A DNA stretch of 35,718 nt from a virus. A program made the translations under genes and the position numbers. A model generated the notes under the pieces. That model saw only the letters and a list, made by a program, of their open reading frames with translations. It searched no databases and was not told where the DNA came from. The stretch spans positions 1 to 35,718 of the IMG/VR virus record IMGVR_UViG_3300047319_000870; one strand, 5' to 3'. Below are positions 15,725 through 22,574 of this stretch, piece after piece. Every line of letters begins with the position of its first letter. Positions within the stretch are counted from its first letter, which is position 1.

Positions 15725-17722
15725 TCACGATGCCTCGTCCCAGGAGCATTGTGCGAGATCCTGCTTCCCATGCGTTTCCGGTCCCCGCCCACACCTTTTA
15801 CATAGTCCACCACCCCTAACACTACTATCACTGCTATATGGGCTATTGGTGCTAAGTGGCCTATTGGTGCTAAGTGAGTCAGTGTTGTTGTTAGGGATAT
15901 CCGTGTTAGGGGAGATAGGGGTAGTGGAACGCGTGCGCGCGTCACGCGCGTCTTTCGCGCCTTCGGCGTACTGGCCTACGGCTGTATTACTACTATAGTT
16001 ATCGGTGGTCGACTTCCCGGCTCGACTATTGGATGGAAAGTATTTGCCGTCGCGGTTGCGGACTTCGCCATCCCGAACCATGACAAACAGCAGGTATCGC
16101 ACCGATCCGCGAGTTTTCTGGACCGCGTCGGCGATCTCTCCAGCCGGCATCCCCGGCACACTGGCGATCACTTCCAGGATGGCTCGACGTTCCTTCGACC
16201 GCCGGTAGTCCTCCGCCGCACCCAGCAGCGACCACTGAAATTCATCCTTTTCCCAGCGCAGCGCCAGGTCCTGCTCCTCGACGTCGCGGCCAGTCGCGAA
16301 CAGCGAGGCGTCTGCCTGGCCACGTTCACGCCGCAGTACCAGCACCCCGTCCGCGGCACCAGTCAATCCCAGCGTGCCGCTGATCAGCTCGAGCGGGTCG
16401 TCAGACTCACCCTTGCGGGTGTGCAGCACCACCATGATCGCCACCCCGCGCAACCGTGCCAGCGCTGCCAGCGGCAGCACCGCATCGTAGTCCGAGTCGT
16501 ATAGACGAGCGTTTTTCTTTTCGGTTGCTCGAACCCGCTTGAAGGTGTCGACCACCACTAACCGCGTTCGGACGTGGCTCAGCAGCCACCGGTCCAGTTC
16601 GTCGAGCCCACCCTCGTCCAGTCGCGACCACTCGCAGGCGATGTGCAGATCCGACGGCGGAAGCCGTTCTCCAAACACCATCGCCAGACGTTCCTGAATT
16701 CGCTGCGGCCCGTCCTCGAGCGCGAGGTACAGACATTCCCCCTGCGTGGTCGCCATCTTGTGAAGAAATGCCGCGTTGCCGTTGGCGACGTCAACCGCCC
16801 ACCCCAGCGCCAACCAGCTCTTTCCCAGCTTCGGACGGCCAGCCAGAATGCTCAGTCCCACCGGCACCAGCCCGGGTATCGCCCATTGTGTCGGTGCAAA
16901 CGCTGCCGCCATCAATTCCGGAGAGCGCCAGATGTGACGCGCTTCTGGAACCTCGAGCATGCTCGCGATGCCGGCCGCAGTCCCGCCACCACCCAGGAAA
17001 TCAGCCGCGTCACCATGCTCCAGTGCCGCCGACCAGCGTATCCATTGCGGCGCAGGCTTCAGCAGCGCCGCGATACGGGCCATGTGCTCGCGACCAGCGT
17101 CATCGTTATCTGGCCACAGCCACACGTTCTCTCGGCCCTGTAGTGGCTGCAGTGAGGCTGCTGATGGGGTGCCGGCTGCGCCAGTCACGGTGCCCACGGC
17201 GAGCAACCCCATATCGATCAACGCCTGGGCAGCTTTTTCCCCTTCGCACACCACCACCGGCACACGGTAGTCAGCTTGTTCCAGGGCCGGCAGCCCGTAC
17301 AACGGCAGATCCGCGACCGGCATCCCGCCCAATCCGTTCTTGCCGTTGCGTTCCCAGCGGATCAGTTTGTCGTTGGTCGCCGTCAGGTCCTCGCGGACGT
17401 GCTCGGCGACCACCTCACCACTCCTGTTGAGCAACCGAAAGCGACGGACCGGGTTCCCAGTCTGTGATTTCTCGAACAGGTCGGCCATGCTCAGCCCGAT
17501 GGGTCGCAGGATTTCTTCGAGCTCGCAGCCGGTGAAACACTTCAGCAGGACTCGGCTATCTAGTCCCAGCCCGACCGACAGGCTGGGGTGTCGGTCCTGG
17601 CCGTCGCTGTGACGCGGCCCAGGACACGATGCCTCCCAGCCCGAGCCAGATTTCTTGACCCGTTCCAGCAGGCCCAGGATGCGCCAGATTGCGCTGTTGC
17701 CATCATGCCCGGGCCCTGCCAT
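15725..17722 (-). CDS. Primase-helicase: CHC2-like zinc site, TOPRIM and RecA-like ATPase
   Basis: 665 residues from ATG 17722, which has GGAG 9 bases upstream; a TTG five codons earlier is less likely. Residues 30-80 form a DnaG-like zinc region (Cys33, His38, HPSL, Cys62, Cys66). A TOPRIM domain covers about 150-225 (VVVCEGEKAA, then WPDNDDAG). The RecA/AAA_25-type ATPase follows: Walker A GRPKLGKS at about 295-302, Walker B RLVVVDTF, then MVVLHTRKG. A helix-turn-helix-like unit (MPAGEIADAVQKTRGSVRYLL) and a Ser/Thr/Asn-rich linker lead to a terminal zinc knuckle (CKRCGRGPETH...C). It should unwind and prime phage DNA at the fork. The linker-coding DNA is much richer in A/T than the rest and carries repeats, a possible origin. 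Confidence 0.9.
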   Translation of the reverse strand: MAGPGHDGNSAIWRILGLLERVKKSGSGWEASCPGPRHSDGQDRHPSLSVGLGLDSRVLLKCFTGCELEEILRPIGLSMADLFEKSQTGNPVRRFRLLNRSGEVVAEHVREDLTATNDKLIRWERNGKNGLGGMPVADLPLYGLPALEQADYRVPVVVCEGEKAAQALIDMGLLAVGTVTGAAGTPSAASLQPLQGRENVWLWPDNDDAGREHMARIAALLKPAPQWIRWSAALEHGDAADFLGGGGTAAGIASMLEVPEARHIWRSPELMAAAFAPTQWAIPGLVPVGLSILAGRPKLGKSWLALGWAVDVANGNAAFLHKMATTQGECLYLALEDGPQRIQERLAMVFGERLPPSDLHIACEWSRLDEGGLDELDRWLLSHVRTRLVVVDTFKRVRATEKKNARLYDSDYDAVLPLAALARLRGVAIMVVLHTRKGESDDPLELISGTLGLTGAADGVLVLRRERGQADASLFATGRDVEEQDLALRWEKDEFQWSLLGAAEDYRRSKERRAILEVIASVPGMPAGEIADAVQKTRGSVRYLLFVMVRDGEVRNRDGKYFPSNSRAGKSTTDNYSSNTAVGQYAEGAKDARDARTRSTTPISPNTDIPNNNTDSLSTNRPLSTNSPYSSDSSVRGGGLCKRCGRGPETHGKQDLAQCSWDEAS
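15813..15912. repeat. AT-rich stretch with iteron-like direct repeats and a distant inverted repeat (possible origin)
   Basis: Two 18-bp units, 17 of 18 bases identical (shared core ctattggtgctaagtg at 15843-15858 and 15861-15876), lie between perfect 10-bp inverted repeats cccctaacac (15813-15822) and gtgttagggg (15903-15912). A related gttaggg occurs at 15890. Base composition is far more A/T-rich than the surroundings. It encodes the low-complexity linker of the primase-helicase, so protein sequence is little constrained here. The layout is like origins embedded in phage replication genes; the role is inferred. Confidence 0.5.
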
Positions 17723-17737
17723 GGGCGAGATCTCCAA

Positions 17738-18466
17738 TCAGAAGGGAAGTTCGTGGTCGTCCTCAGGTCCACTGGTGCGGACCGATTTGCCATCAGGGGT
17801 AAACCGATCGAACCCCTGCGCTTGCTGCCGCTCGGGTCGGTGCTTGTCCTCGCGCTGCTCACCCGATTCGGCGATCAACGCGCGCAGCTTGCCGCGGGCG
17901 TGTGCGGTGTAGCCTTCGTCCTTTTCGCCGGGCAGACTGCCTACGGCCATCGGGCCGGCGAAGTTGGCGTAGACAGTGCTGCCATCCGCAGCCTCACGAT
18001 GGGTGATGGTCCCGTAGACCTCGAGCCCTTCCCACCAGCCCAGCCAGTCACCGATCGCCGCGAGCTCTGCCTGCTGATCGTCCAGGTCCGCCGGCCGCGG
18101 CGGACCACCACCACCAGCTACCCAGGACATGAATTTTTTGGCGCCCTCTTTGGCACAGCACGCTGCCAGGAAATCGGTGAGCTTGGTCGACTTGTAATTA
18201 CCGGTCTTGTCGACGTAGCCCAGCGACAGGCCGACCGTGTAGCTAGTGCGATAGCTCTGCTGGATACCCTCGTCAGGTTTTCCATATTCCTCGAGGATGC
18301 GTTCGATCTCTGACGGCGTCAGGTTCAACGGAAGTCGTACCTGGTAGTTGCCGTATTTTTCCGACAACTTCAGCTCCGGTTTTCCCACGACGAACCTGGC
18401 CAACCCCTCGGGCAATGGGCGCCAATCGCTCTGAGATGACTCGCTCGCACGTCGCAGCAATGGCAT
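17738..18466 (-). CDS. Probable single-stranded-DNA-binding protein with SSB-like acidic tail
   Basis: 242 residues. The ATG at 18466 follows GAGGAA by 9 bases. The body alternates strands and turns (RFVVGKPELKL, YGNYQVRLPLNL, EVYGTITHRE, STVYANFAGPMA), consistent with an OB-type fold and a zinc-poor core. The C-terminus ends PEDDHELPF, very like the acidic DDxxPF tip through which bacterial SSBs recruit partner proteins. It lies directly upstream of the primase-helicase and downstream of a VRR-NUC nuclease, the expected company for a phage SSB. No exact family can be named from sight; the tail and location carry the call. Confidence 0.65.
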   Translation of the reverse strand: MPLLRRASESSQSDWRPLPEGLARFVVGKPELKLSEKYGNYQVRLPLNLTPSEIERILEEYGKPDEGIQQSYRTSYTVGLSLGYVDKTGNYKSTKLTDFLAACCAKEGAKKFMSWVAGGGGPPRPADLDDQQAELAAIGDWLGWWEGLEVYGTITHREAADGSTVYANFAGPMAVGSLPGEKDEGYTAHARGKLRALIAESGEQREDKHRPERQQAQGFDRFTPDGKSVRTSGPEDDHELPF

Positions 18467-18516
18467 CGCTTACTTCCTCTCCACCATGTCGCTGGTGAAC
18501 CACGTTTTCAGGAAAT

Positions 18517-18852
18517 TCACTTCAGGATTCGTTTGATCTCGTCTTCGTCCGATGGGCGCCAGCAGTACGCCTCTACGCCGTGACAGCGGTCCAGCGCGCG
18601 GAGCCACCGCTGCTGATGCGCTGGTTCGCTCCCCCTTTTCACCTGTTCTGTTTTGAGTTCCGCGAAGAGCAACCGCGGAGGTCGGACCGCGATGAGATCC
18701 GGCAGACCGCGATCGGTACCCCACCAGATAAACCGTGAGTCGTTGTTGGCCGAGACCAGCTCCCAACCGTACCGTCGCATCCACTCGATCACGAGACGCT
18801 GGAATGGACGCTCTTTGATCTGCGCGAGCATGGCCTCGCGCATGGTGGTCAT
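18517..18852 (-). CDS. VRR-NUC domain nuclease
   Basis: 111 residues, the usual size for stand-alone VRR-NUC proteins, a PD-(D/E)xK nuclease family whose members include structure-specific and Holliday-junction nucleases. The core is visible: an N-terminal helix with Glu (FQRLVIEWMRRYGW), then GLPDLIAV with the catalytic Asp, then LLFAELK with the Glu-x-Lys pair, and a QQRWLRAL helix followed by a YCWRPSDED strand. The start overlaps the stop of the membrane-protein gene by four bases. It probably resolves branched DNA during phage replication or packaging. Confidence 0.88.
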   Translation of the reverse strand: MTTMREAMLAQIKERPFQRLVIEWMRRYGWELVSANNDSRFIWWGTDRGLPDLIAVRPPRLLFAELKTEQVKRGSEPAHQQRWLRALDRCHGVEAYCWRPSDEDEIKRILK

Positions 18853-19103
18853 AGACCGATGATCCTTTCAGCCGTTTTCCAGCCGACGTACATGAGAAAG
18901 CCGCCGGCGAACAAGACGACACTCACGCTGACGCCGAGCCCGAGCATCAGCACCGCGACCAGCGCGCGGTCGGTCCAGGTCTGGCGGCGATAGCGCGACT
19001 GCTGGAGTTGCCACGTGCTGACCACATGACCAGTCCGAATGGCCTGCACGCTGATGCGACCGTTCCGATGCACCGGGATCTCTTCCACTTCCTCGGCGCT
19101 CAT
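18849..19103 (-). CDS. Small membrane protein (84 aa)
   Basis: The start is ATG 19103, which overlaps the stop of the methyltransferase (ATGA); longer frames only read through that gene. Residues 1-45 are soluble and charged (SAEEVEEIPVHRNGRI). Residues about 50-78 are one long hydrophobic span (VAVLMLGLGVSVSVVLFAGG, then FLMYVGW). Co-translation with the methyltransferase and VRR-NUC genes is likely. Function unknown. Confidence 0.68.
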   Translation of the reverse strand: MSAEEVEEIPVHRNGRISVQAIRTGHVVSTWQLQQSRYRRQTWTDRALVAVLMLGLGVSVSVVLFAGGFLMYVGWKTAERIIGL

Positions 19104-20344
19104 GACTGGTCTGCCGCCATCAGCCGATGCCCTATGAATTCCGCGACCGGCGCCACCACCCCATTCCCGATGCAGCGATAGCGATGACTGTCCGGGATCT
19201 GCTTGCCATCCGCAGTCCACTTCGTATGGTCATCGCCCCAGCCCTGGAGCCGCTCGCACTCCAGCGGGGTGAGCCGACGCACGCCCATTGAGCCAGATAT
19301 CGCCGGCGGCACTGCGCCATCACCACCGCTGCCTTTCTTGATCGGCGGCGACTCGTTCTCGCGCCACTCCTCGTCAGTCCTGCTGCTATTGGGCTGGAAG
19401 GCGATCAGGTTGTCGGCGGCCCGGTCCGGGCCAGCGACCAACCAATCGGCACCGAGCTTCTTTCTGGTGGTCGCATCTAGCGTTCCGACATCGTCGCGTG
19501 CTGCGCAGTTCTGAACGTCCAGCACCAGATTCTCGTCGTCCTCGTGGTGCCGCCCAGGCATGTTGCTGTCGGGATGACCACCAGCGCTCAGCGTCGCGGC
19601 GACGTAGTTGTGCGCGTCACCCTGGAGCGCGCAGCTGGTGCCGTCCTCGGACACGTTCGGCTCACCCTGACCGTTGCTGACCGCAATCATCGGCAGCTCG
19701 ACACTAGCCCTTCGAGCGCCGTCATCAAGCGTGGGGGCAATGTCTTCCCCCGCTTCGCCGCCCGCCGCAGAATGCCCGCCGCAGCTTTCGCAGACAGCCA
19801 GTACCGCCGCGGCACGGGCCGCGTCTCCAAGACAGCCGACAATGAAGACACGACGACGACGCTGGGGGACTCCAAAAAATCTCGCGTCCAGAACCCTCCA
19901 GGCCACGCCAAACCCGAGCTCGACCAGCCCCCGCAGTACGACACCGAAGTCGGCGCCCGGCTCGGTTCCTGAGGAAAGGAGTCCGGGAACATTCTCAACG
20001 GCGACCCATCGTGGCCGCAGCTCGCGCACGATCCGGTGGAACTCAAACCAGAGACCGCTGCGCTCCGCGGATAGACCACCCCGTTTTCCGGCCACGCTGA
20101 CGTCCTGACACGGGAACCCTCCATAGACGAGGTCAACACCCCAGAGATCTGATTGGAAAGCCTCGCGAAGTGCGGTCGCGTCCACTTGGCGAACGTCTGT
20201 GATTCGCTCACAGTCGGGCCAGTGCCGCTCCAGCACGCTCAGGCACCACGGATCCTGCTCCACCTGGAGCACCGTCTCGATGCCAGCTCGCTGGAACCCG
20301 AGCTCGAACCCGCCGACGCCAGAGAACAAGCTGATCGCCTTCAC
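19100..20344 (-). CDS. DNA cytosine-C5 methyltransferase
   Basis: 414 residues from GTG 20344 (GAGG five bases upstream), which starts exactly at the family's N-terminus MKAISLFSGVGGFELGF (motif I, AdoMet binding). Motif IV is GGFPCQDVS with catalytic Cys 79; motif VI is VAVENVPG (Glu about 117); motif VIII is PQRRRRVFIVG; motif X is IGNGVVAPVAEFIG. The RLTPLECERLQGWGDDHT segment is also present, so all key motifs are intact. It transfers a methyl group to cytosine C5 in a target that cannot be read from sequence; the region between motifs VIII and IX (about 190-330) sets it. No cognate restriction enzyme is adjacent. A self-protection (anti-restriction) or regulatory role in the phage is likely. 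Confidence 0.95.
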   Translation of the reverse strand: MKAISLFSGVGGFELGFQRAGIETVLQVEQDPWCLSVLERHWPDCERITDVRQVDATALREAFQSDLWGVDLVYGGFPCQDVSVAGKRGGLSAERSGLWFEFHRIVRELRPRWVAVENVPGLLSSGTEPGADFGVVLRGLVELGFGVAWRVLDARFFGVPQRRRRVFIVGCLGDAARAAAVLAVCESCGGHSAAGGEAGEDIAPTLDDGARRASVELPMIAVSNGQGEPNVSEDGTSCALQGDAHNYVAATLSAGGHPDSNMPGRHHEDDENLVLDVQNCAARDDVGTLDATTRKKLGADWLVAGPDRAADNLIAFQPNSSRTDEEWRENESPPIKKGSGGDGAVPPAISGSMGVRRLTPLECERLQGWGDDHTKWTADGKQIPDSHRYRCIGNGVVAPVAEFIGHRLMAADQS

Positions 20345-20351
20345 GCACACC

Positions 20352-20744
20352 TCACCGCAGCCCCAACCGCCGGCTACAGGCCGGCCACGCTGCCCAGCCC
20401 TGCACCGCGAGCCCACGCTGAGCGATGAGAATCTGCGACTCGCGGCTGGCCAGGTCGGGACGCGACGCGAATGCACCGCCGCCATACCGGTGCCAGAAGA
20501 CCATGTCCTCCTGGAGACCGCCGAAATACCCATTGCCAGTATTGGCGTACCAGCGGCCTGTCGACTCGCACTGCGCGAGCGTGTCCCAGACGTTCCATAC
20601 AGGCTCAGTAACCACCTCAGGCTCGGGTGCGTCGTCTGGAGCGTCCTCGACGGCTGGCATGGCTACCGCGGCGGCTGGAGCGACGCCTGCACCATCCACG
20701 CTCGCCACCGTCACCAGCATCGCCAGAGCAGTCAGCGTGGCCAT
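20352..20744 (-). CDS. Secreted Rpf-like transglycosylase (resuscitation-promoting-factor domain)
   Basis: 130 residues. Residues 1-30 look like a signal or anchor segment (TLTALAMLVTVASVDGAG), followed by an Ala/Pro/Glu linker. Residues 49-128 match the Rpf catalytic domain: WDTLAQCESTGRW with the catalytic Glu, NTGNGYFGGLQ, then RPDLASRESQILIAQR, and QGWAAWPACSRRLGL. Two Cys (about 58 and 122) probably form the family's disulphide. Rpf proteins cleave peptidoglycan and are mainly actinobacterial. The ATG overlaps the previous stop and the methyltransferase starts seven bases after its end. Its location among early genes rather than lysis genes is odd. Confidence 0.85.
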   Translation of the reverse strand: MATLTALAMLVTVASVDGAGVAPAAAVAMPAVEDAPDDAPEPEVVTEPVWNVWDTLAQCESTGRWYANTGNGYFGGLQEDMVFWHRYGGGAFASRPDLASRESQILIAQRGLAVQGWAAWPACSRRLGLR

Positions 20745-20998
20745 CAGTCCGCCTCAGGCTCTAATCGCATGCGGTGCCATGCGTACTCAGGGTCCCCGCC
20801 GTCACACCAGACGACCGAGAGGTCGTCGCAGTAGTACAGAGTGCGGTTGTGCACCTCGCACTGCATCCCGAGTGGCACGTCGGGATGCTCGGCATCGGAT
20901 TCCGGATGCGAGCACTGAGACAGCAACAGCGATCCACCATCGGGCGTATCGACCGACCAGAATGCTGGCGCTACTGCCCATGTTCCTGGCTCAGCCAT
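20744..20998 (-). CDS. Hypothetical Cys/His-containing protein (84 aa)
   Basis: ATG 20998 lies within the end of the preceding gene (8-bp overlap) and its stop overlaps the Rpf-like start. The product has CSHPESDAEH, MQCEVHNRTLYYCDD and VVWCDGG, so four Cys and several His could bind a metal. The composition is acidic. No family is recognised; it is probably translated together with the Rpf-like protein. Confidence 0.65.
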   Translation of the reverse strand: MAEPGTWAVAPAFWSVDTPDGGSLLLSQCSHPESDAEHPDVPLGMQCEVHNRTLYYCDDLSVVWCDGGDPEYAWHRMRLEPEAD

Positions 20999-21299
20999 CG
21001 TGGACCCCGAGCTCGTCGGCGACGTCTTCAGGCGTGCTGGACCAGTAGGCCGAGCCGTTCTCCGATTCGCGCAGCAGGTCCACGAACTGGCTCATCGTCG
21101 GGATGGCATTGCCGATCGACGCCGAACGCCTGAGCGCCGACGCGCCACCCGCGAGCCACATCACCGCCGCGATCTCCAGCAGTTCGGGCGTGTCCTCCAG
21201 GTTGTGGGCGTAGAGAAACCGGTAGTAGACCGGCATGAGAAAGCCCATCTCGGCCTGGCTGATCGAGGGCAAGCTAGCGCCACGTGTTGATGGCGTCAT
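20991..21299 (-). CDS. Hypothetical helical protein (102 aa)
   Basis: Starts ATG 21299, three bases after the preceding stop. Mostly helical and Leu/Ala-rich, with FLMPVYYRFLYAHNLED and LLEIAAVMWLAGGASAL, then a TMSQFVDLLRESENG segment. The hydrophobic part is short and mixed with charged residues, so it is more likely a soluble helical protein than membrane-bound. No family recognised. Confidence 0.65.
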   Translation of the reverse strand: MTPSTRGASLPSISQAEMGFLMPVYYRFLYAHNLEDTPELLEIAAVMWLAGGASALRRSASIGNAIPTMSQFVDLLRESENGSAYWSSTPEDVADELGVHDG

Positions 21300-21302
21300 G
21301 AG

Positions 21303-21560
21303 CTAGGCCGCGGCTTCGGCTGATTGAGAAAGTTCGAGTGAGCCGAGGAGCTCGTCGAGTTGCGCCCGCGTCAGTTCGGTGTCGTCGCCCTGCAGCGATC
21401 GCCAGAGCGCCCACCGCAGCAACGCCAGGACCTGCAATCGCGGCGGTCGACCACGCAGGTCAGCGACCTCGTGAAGAGTGTCCCAACCTGCCGGGCCGAG
21501 GTCAGTACGCGCCAGCGCCGGCACACGGACCGGGCGGGCGTTGGCGTATCCGTCGTGCAT
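21303..21560 (-). CDS. Hypothetical protein (85 aa)
   Basis: ATG 21560 follows the intergenic stretch that carries the TGACGTGC sites, so this is the first gene of a run reaching to the replication genes. The product is Leu/Arg-rich and helical (LQVLALLRWALWRSL, LTRAQLDELLGSLEL). The ribosome site is weak. Function unknown. If the sites upstream are operators, this gene and those after it would be the regulated unit. Confidence 0.6.
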   Translation of the reverse strand: MHDGYANARPVRVPALARTDLGPAGWDTLHEVADLRGRPPRLQVLALLRWALWRSLQGDDTELTRAQLDELLGSLELSQSAEAAA

Positions 21561-21623
21561 GACACCAGCGTGCCGGCATCAGCAAATTCGCGTGCGCCAC
21601 TTGGTACGACACATGCCGCTATT

Positions 21624-21680
21624 TCTGACGTGCACCAACAGCACGTCAGAAGCACGTCACACTACGACAGTCTGACGTGC
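21624..21680. promoter_or_regulatory. Cluster of four TGACGTGC sites, including a perfect 10-bp hairpin
   Basis: TCTGACGTGC occurs at 21624-21633 and 21671-21680, and its reverse complement GCACGTCA at 21641-21650 (full 10 bases) and 21652-21659. The first pair forms a perfect 10-bp inverted repeat with a 7-base spacer; the outer two form a second, wider one. The set spans the end of the 169-residue gene and the space before the 85-residue gene. It could be a multi-site operator or a terminator-like hairpin (no strong T run). Palindromic spacing favours a dimeric DNA-binding protein. Confidence 0.6.
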
Positions 21681-22171
21681 ATTCCCATCAAGTGGATGAA
21701 GTGTCCGCGGAGACACAGACTGTACAGGACGAGCGCCGCAACAGCTCCCAGGTGGCCGAGCGTTCGAATCAGACGCCGCTCAATGAGCTTGCCGGTGCGG
21801 TCGTATACCTCGTCGTACGTCAGGTGAACCACCCCGTTTTCCTGGTCGCCCGGCGCAGGCGTAACGGGTGCAAGCGACTCCAAAAGCAGCGGCTCCCAGG
21901 ACGGGTGCCAGTCACGCGGTGGTGGCCAGACCTCGATCCAATCTCGGCCTGCCCATTTTTTATCTCGCAGATCGGCTTTGCGTCGATCCCACGTCCTCGA
22001 GTTCAGTCGCGGCATGTGTGCCGCGGCGATGTCCGCGTTCCGCGGCAACCGCGTGACCCCTGGCTGGTAGTAACGCCTGACCGCTTCCAGATACGCGATG
22101 GCCTGCCCAGGCACCATGCTCAACGGCACGCCCGGCAGCGACGGCTGACTGTTTTTCGCTTGCTGTTCCAC
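21662..22171 (-). CDS. Hypothetical protein with C-terminal membrane segment (169 aa)
   Basis: The start is GTG 22171; GGGAGG lies 11 bases upstream. An ATG at 22178 in another frame has a better-spaced site but a product of poor composition. Residues 25-75 are basic and helical (RKADLRDKKWAGRDWIE), followed by Trp/Pro-rich WPPPRDWHPSWEP. The tail has one hydrophobic span at about 138-160 (GAVAALVLYSLCLRG). The last codons lie inside the TGACGTGC cluster. No family recognised; it is the first gene leftward of the intergenic region beside the integrase. Confidence 0.62.
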   Translation of the reverse strand: MEQQAKNSQPSLPGVPLSMVPGQAIAYLEAVRRYYQPGVTRLPRNADIAAAHMPRLNSRTWDRRKADLRDKKWAGRDWIEVWPPPRDWHPSWEPLLLESLAPVTPAPGDQENGVVHLTYDEVYDRTGKLIERRLIRTLGHLGAVAALVLYSLCLRGHFIHLMGMHVRLS

Positions 22172-22376
22172 CGACCATCCAACCTCCCAGGGGACCGTCG
22201 TTATTTACACGTTCTGAACAAAACCCTACGACAACGGTACGTCATGCGTAGCGTCAGAGAGTATAGAACATCCGTTCCGGCGTCGGTCAGCTATCGGACA
22301 TGAGCAGTACATCGGTCCAAAAACTGTCGTACCGATTGGCGCACCGAGTTTTCCCAATGCCGGCAGACTGGGCTTC
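22172..22376. other. Intergenic region next to the integrase gene, with a possible leftward promoter
   Basis: About 200 bp without a convincing gene. On the minus strand TATACT (22265-22260) is a good -10 box, with a weak CTGACC about 19 bases upstream, a candidate promoter for the 169-residue gene and those after it. A plus-strand frame without a start codon runs through from 22218 into the next gene. Serine-integrase attP sites commonly lie near the integrase gene, but no core could be identified by eye. Confidence 0.35.
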
Positions 22377-22574
22377 GTGGTCGCTGATGAGCGGGTCGTT
22401 TCGCTGCCGCGGGACGTGTACGAGGTCCTGGCCAGGATCGTGCTGCGGAAGACTGAGCGGCAATTGGCACAGACAAAGCCGCCGCTTCCCGAGCTGGTCG
22501 AGAAGCGGCGTGTGCTGAGAAAATTCCTAGGGCTAGGCGGCGATGCGCTCGATGTCTCTGACGACCATTCCTGA
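22377..22574 (+). CDS. Possible small protein, tail-to-tail with the integrase
   Basis: A GTG-started frame of 65 residues with plausible protein composition: VVSLPRDVYEVLARIVL, a KTERQLAQ stretch and a LVEKRRVLRKFLGLGG helix. No good ribosome site. The same frame stays open without ATG, GTG or TTG back to 22218 (protein-like GPKTVVPIGAPSFPNAG just before), so it may be the 3' part of a gene whose start has been lost, or a frameshifted gene beginning at ATG 22300. It overlaps the integrase end by 42 bp. Unresolved. Confidence 0.4.
   Translation: MVADERVVSLPRDVYEVLARIVLRKTERQLAQTKPPLPELVEKRRVLRKFLGLGGDALDVSDDHS

Noticed and set aside
15843-15876. Direct repeats as a possible CRISPR array
   Set aside because: Only two copies with no spacer of normal length and no cas gene; better explained as iteron-like repeats inside a coding gene.
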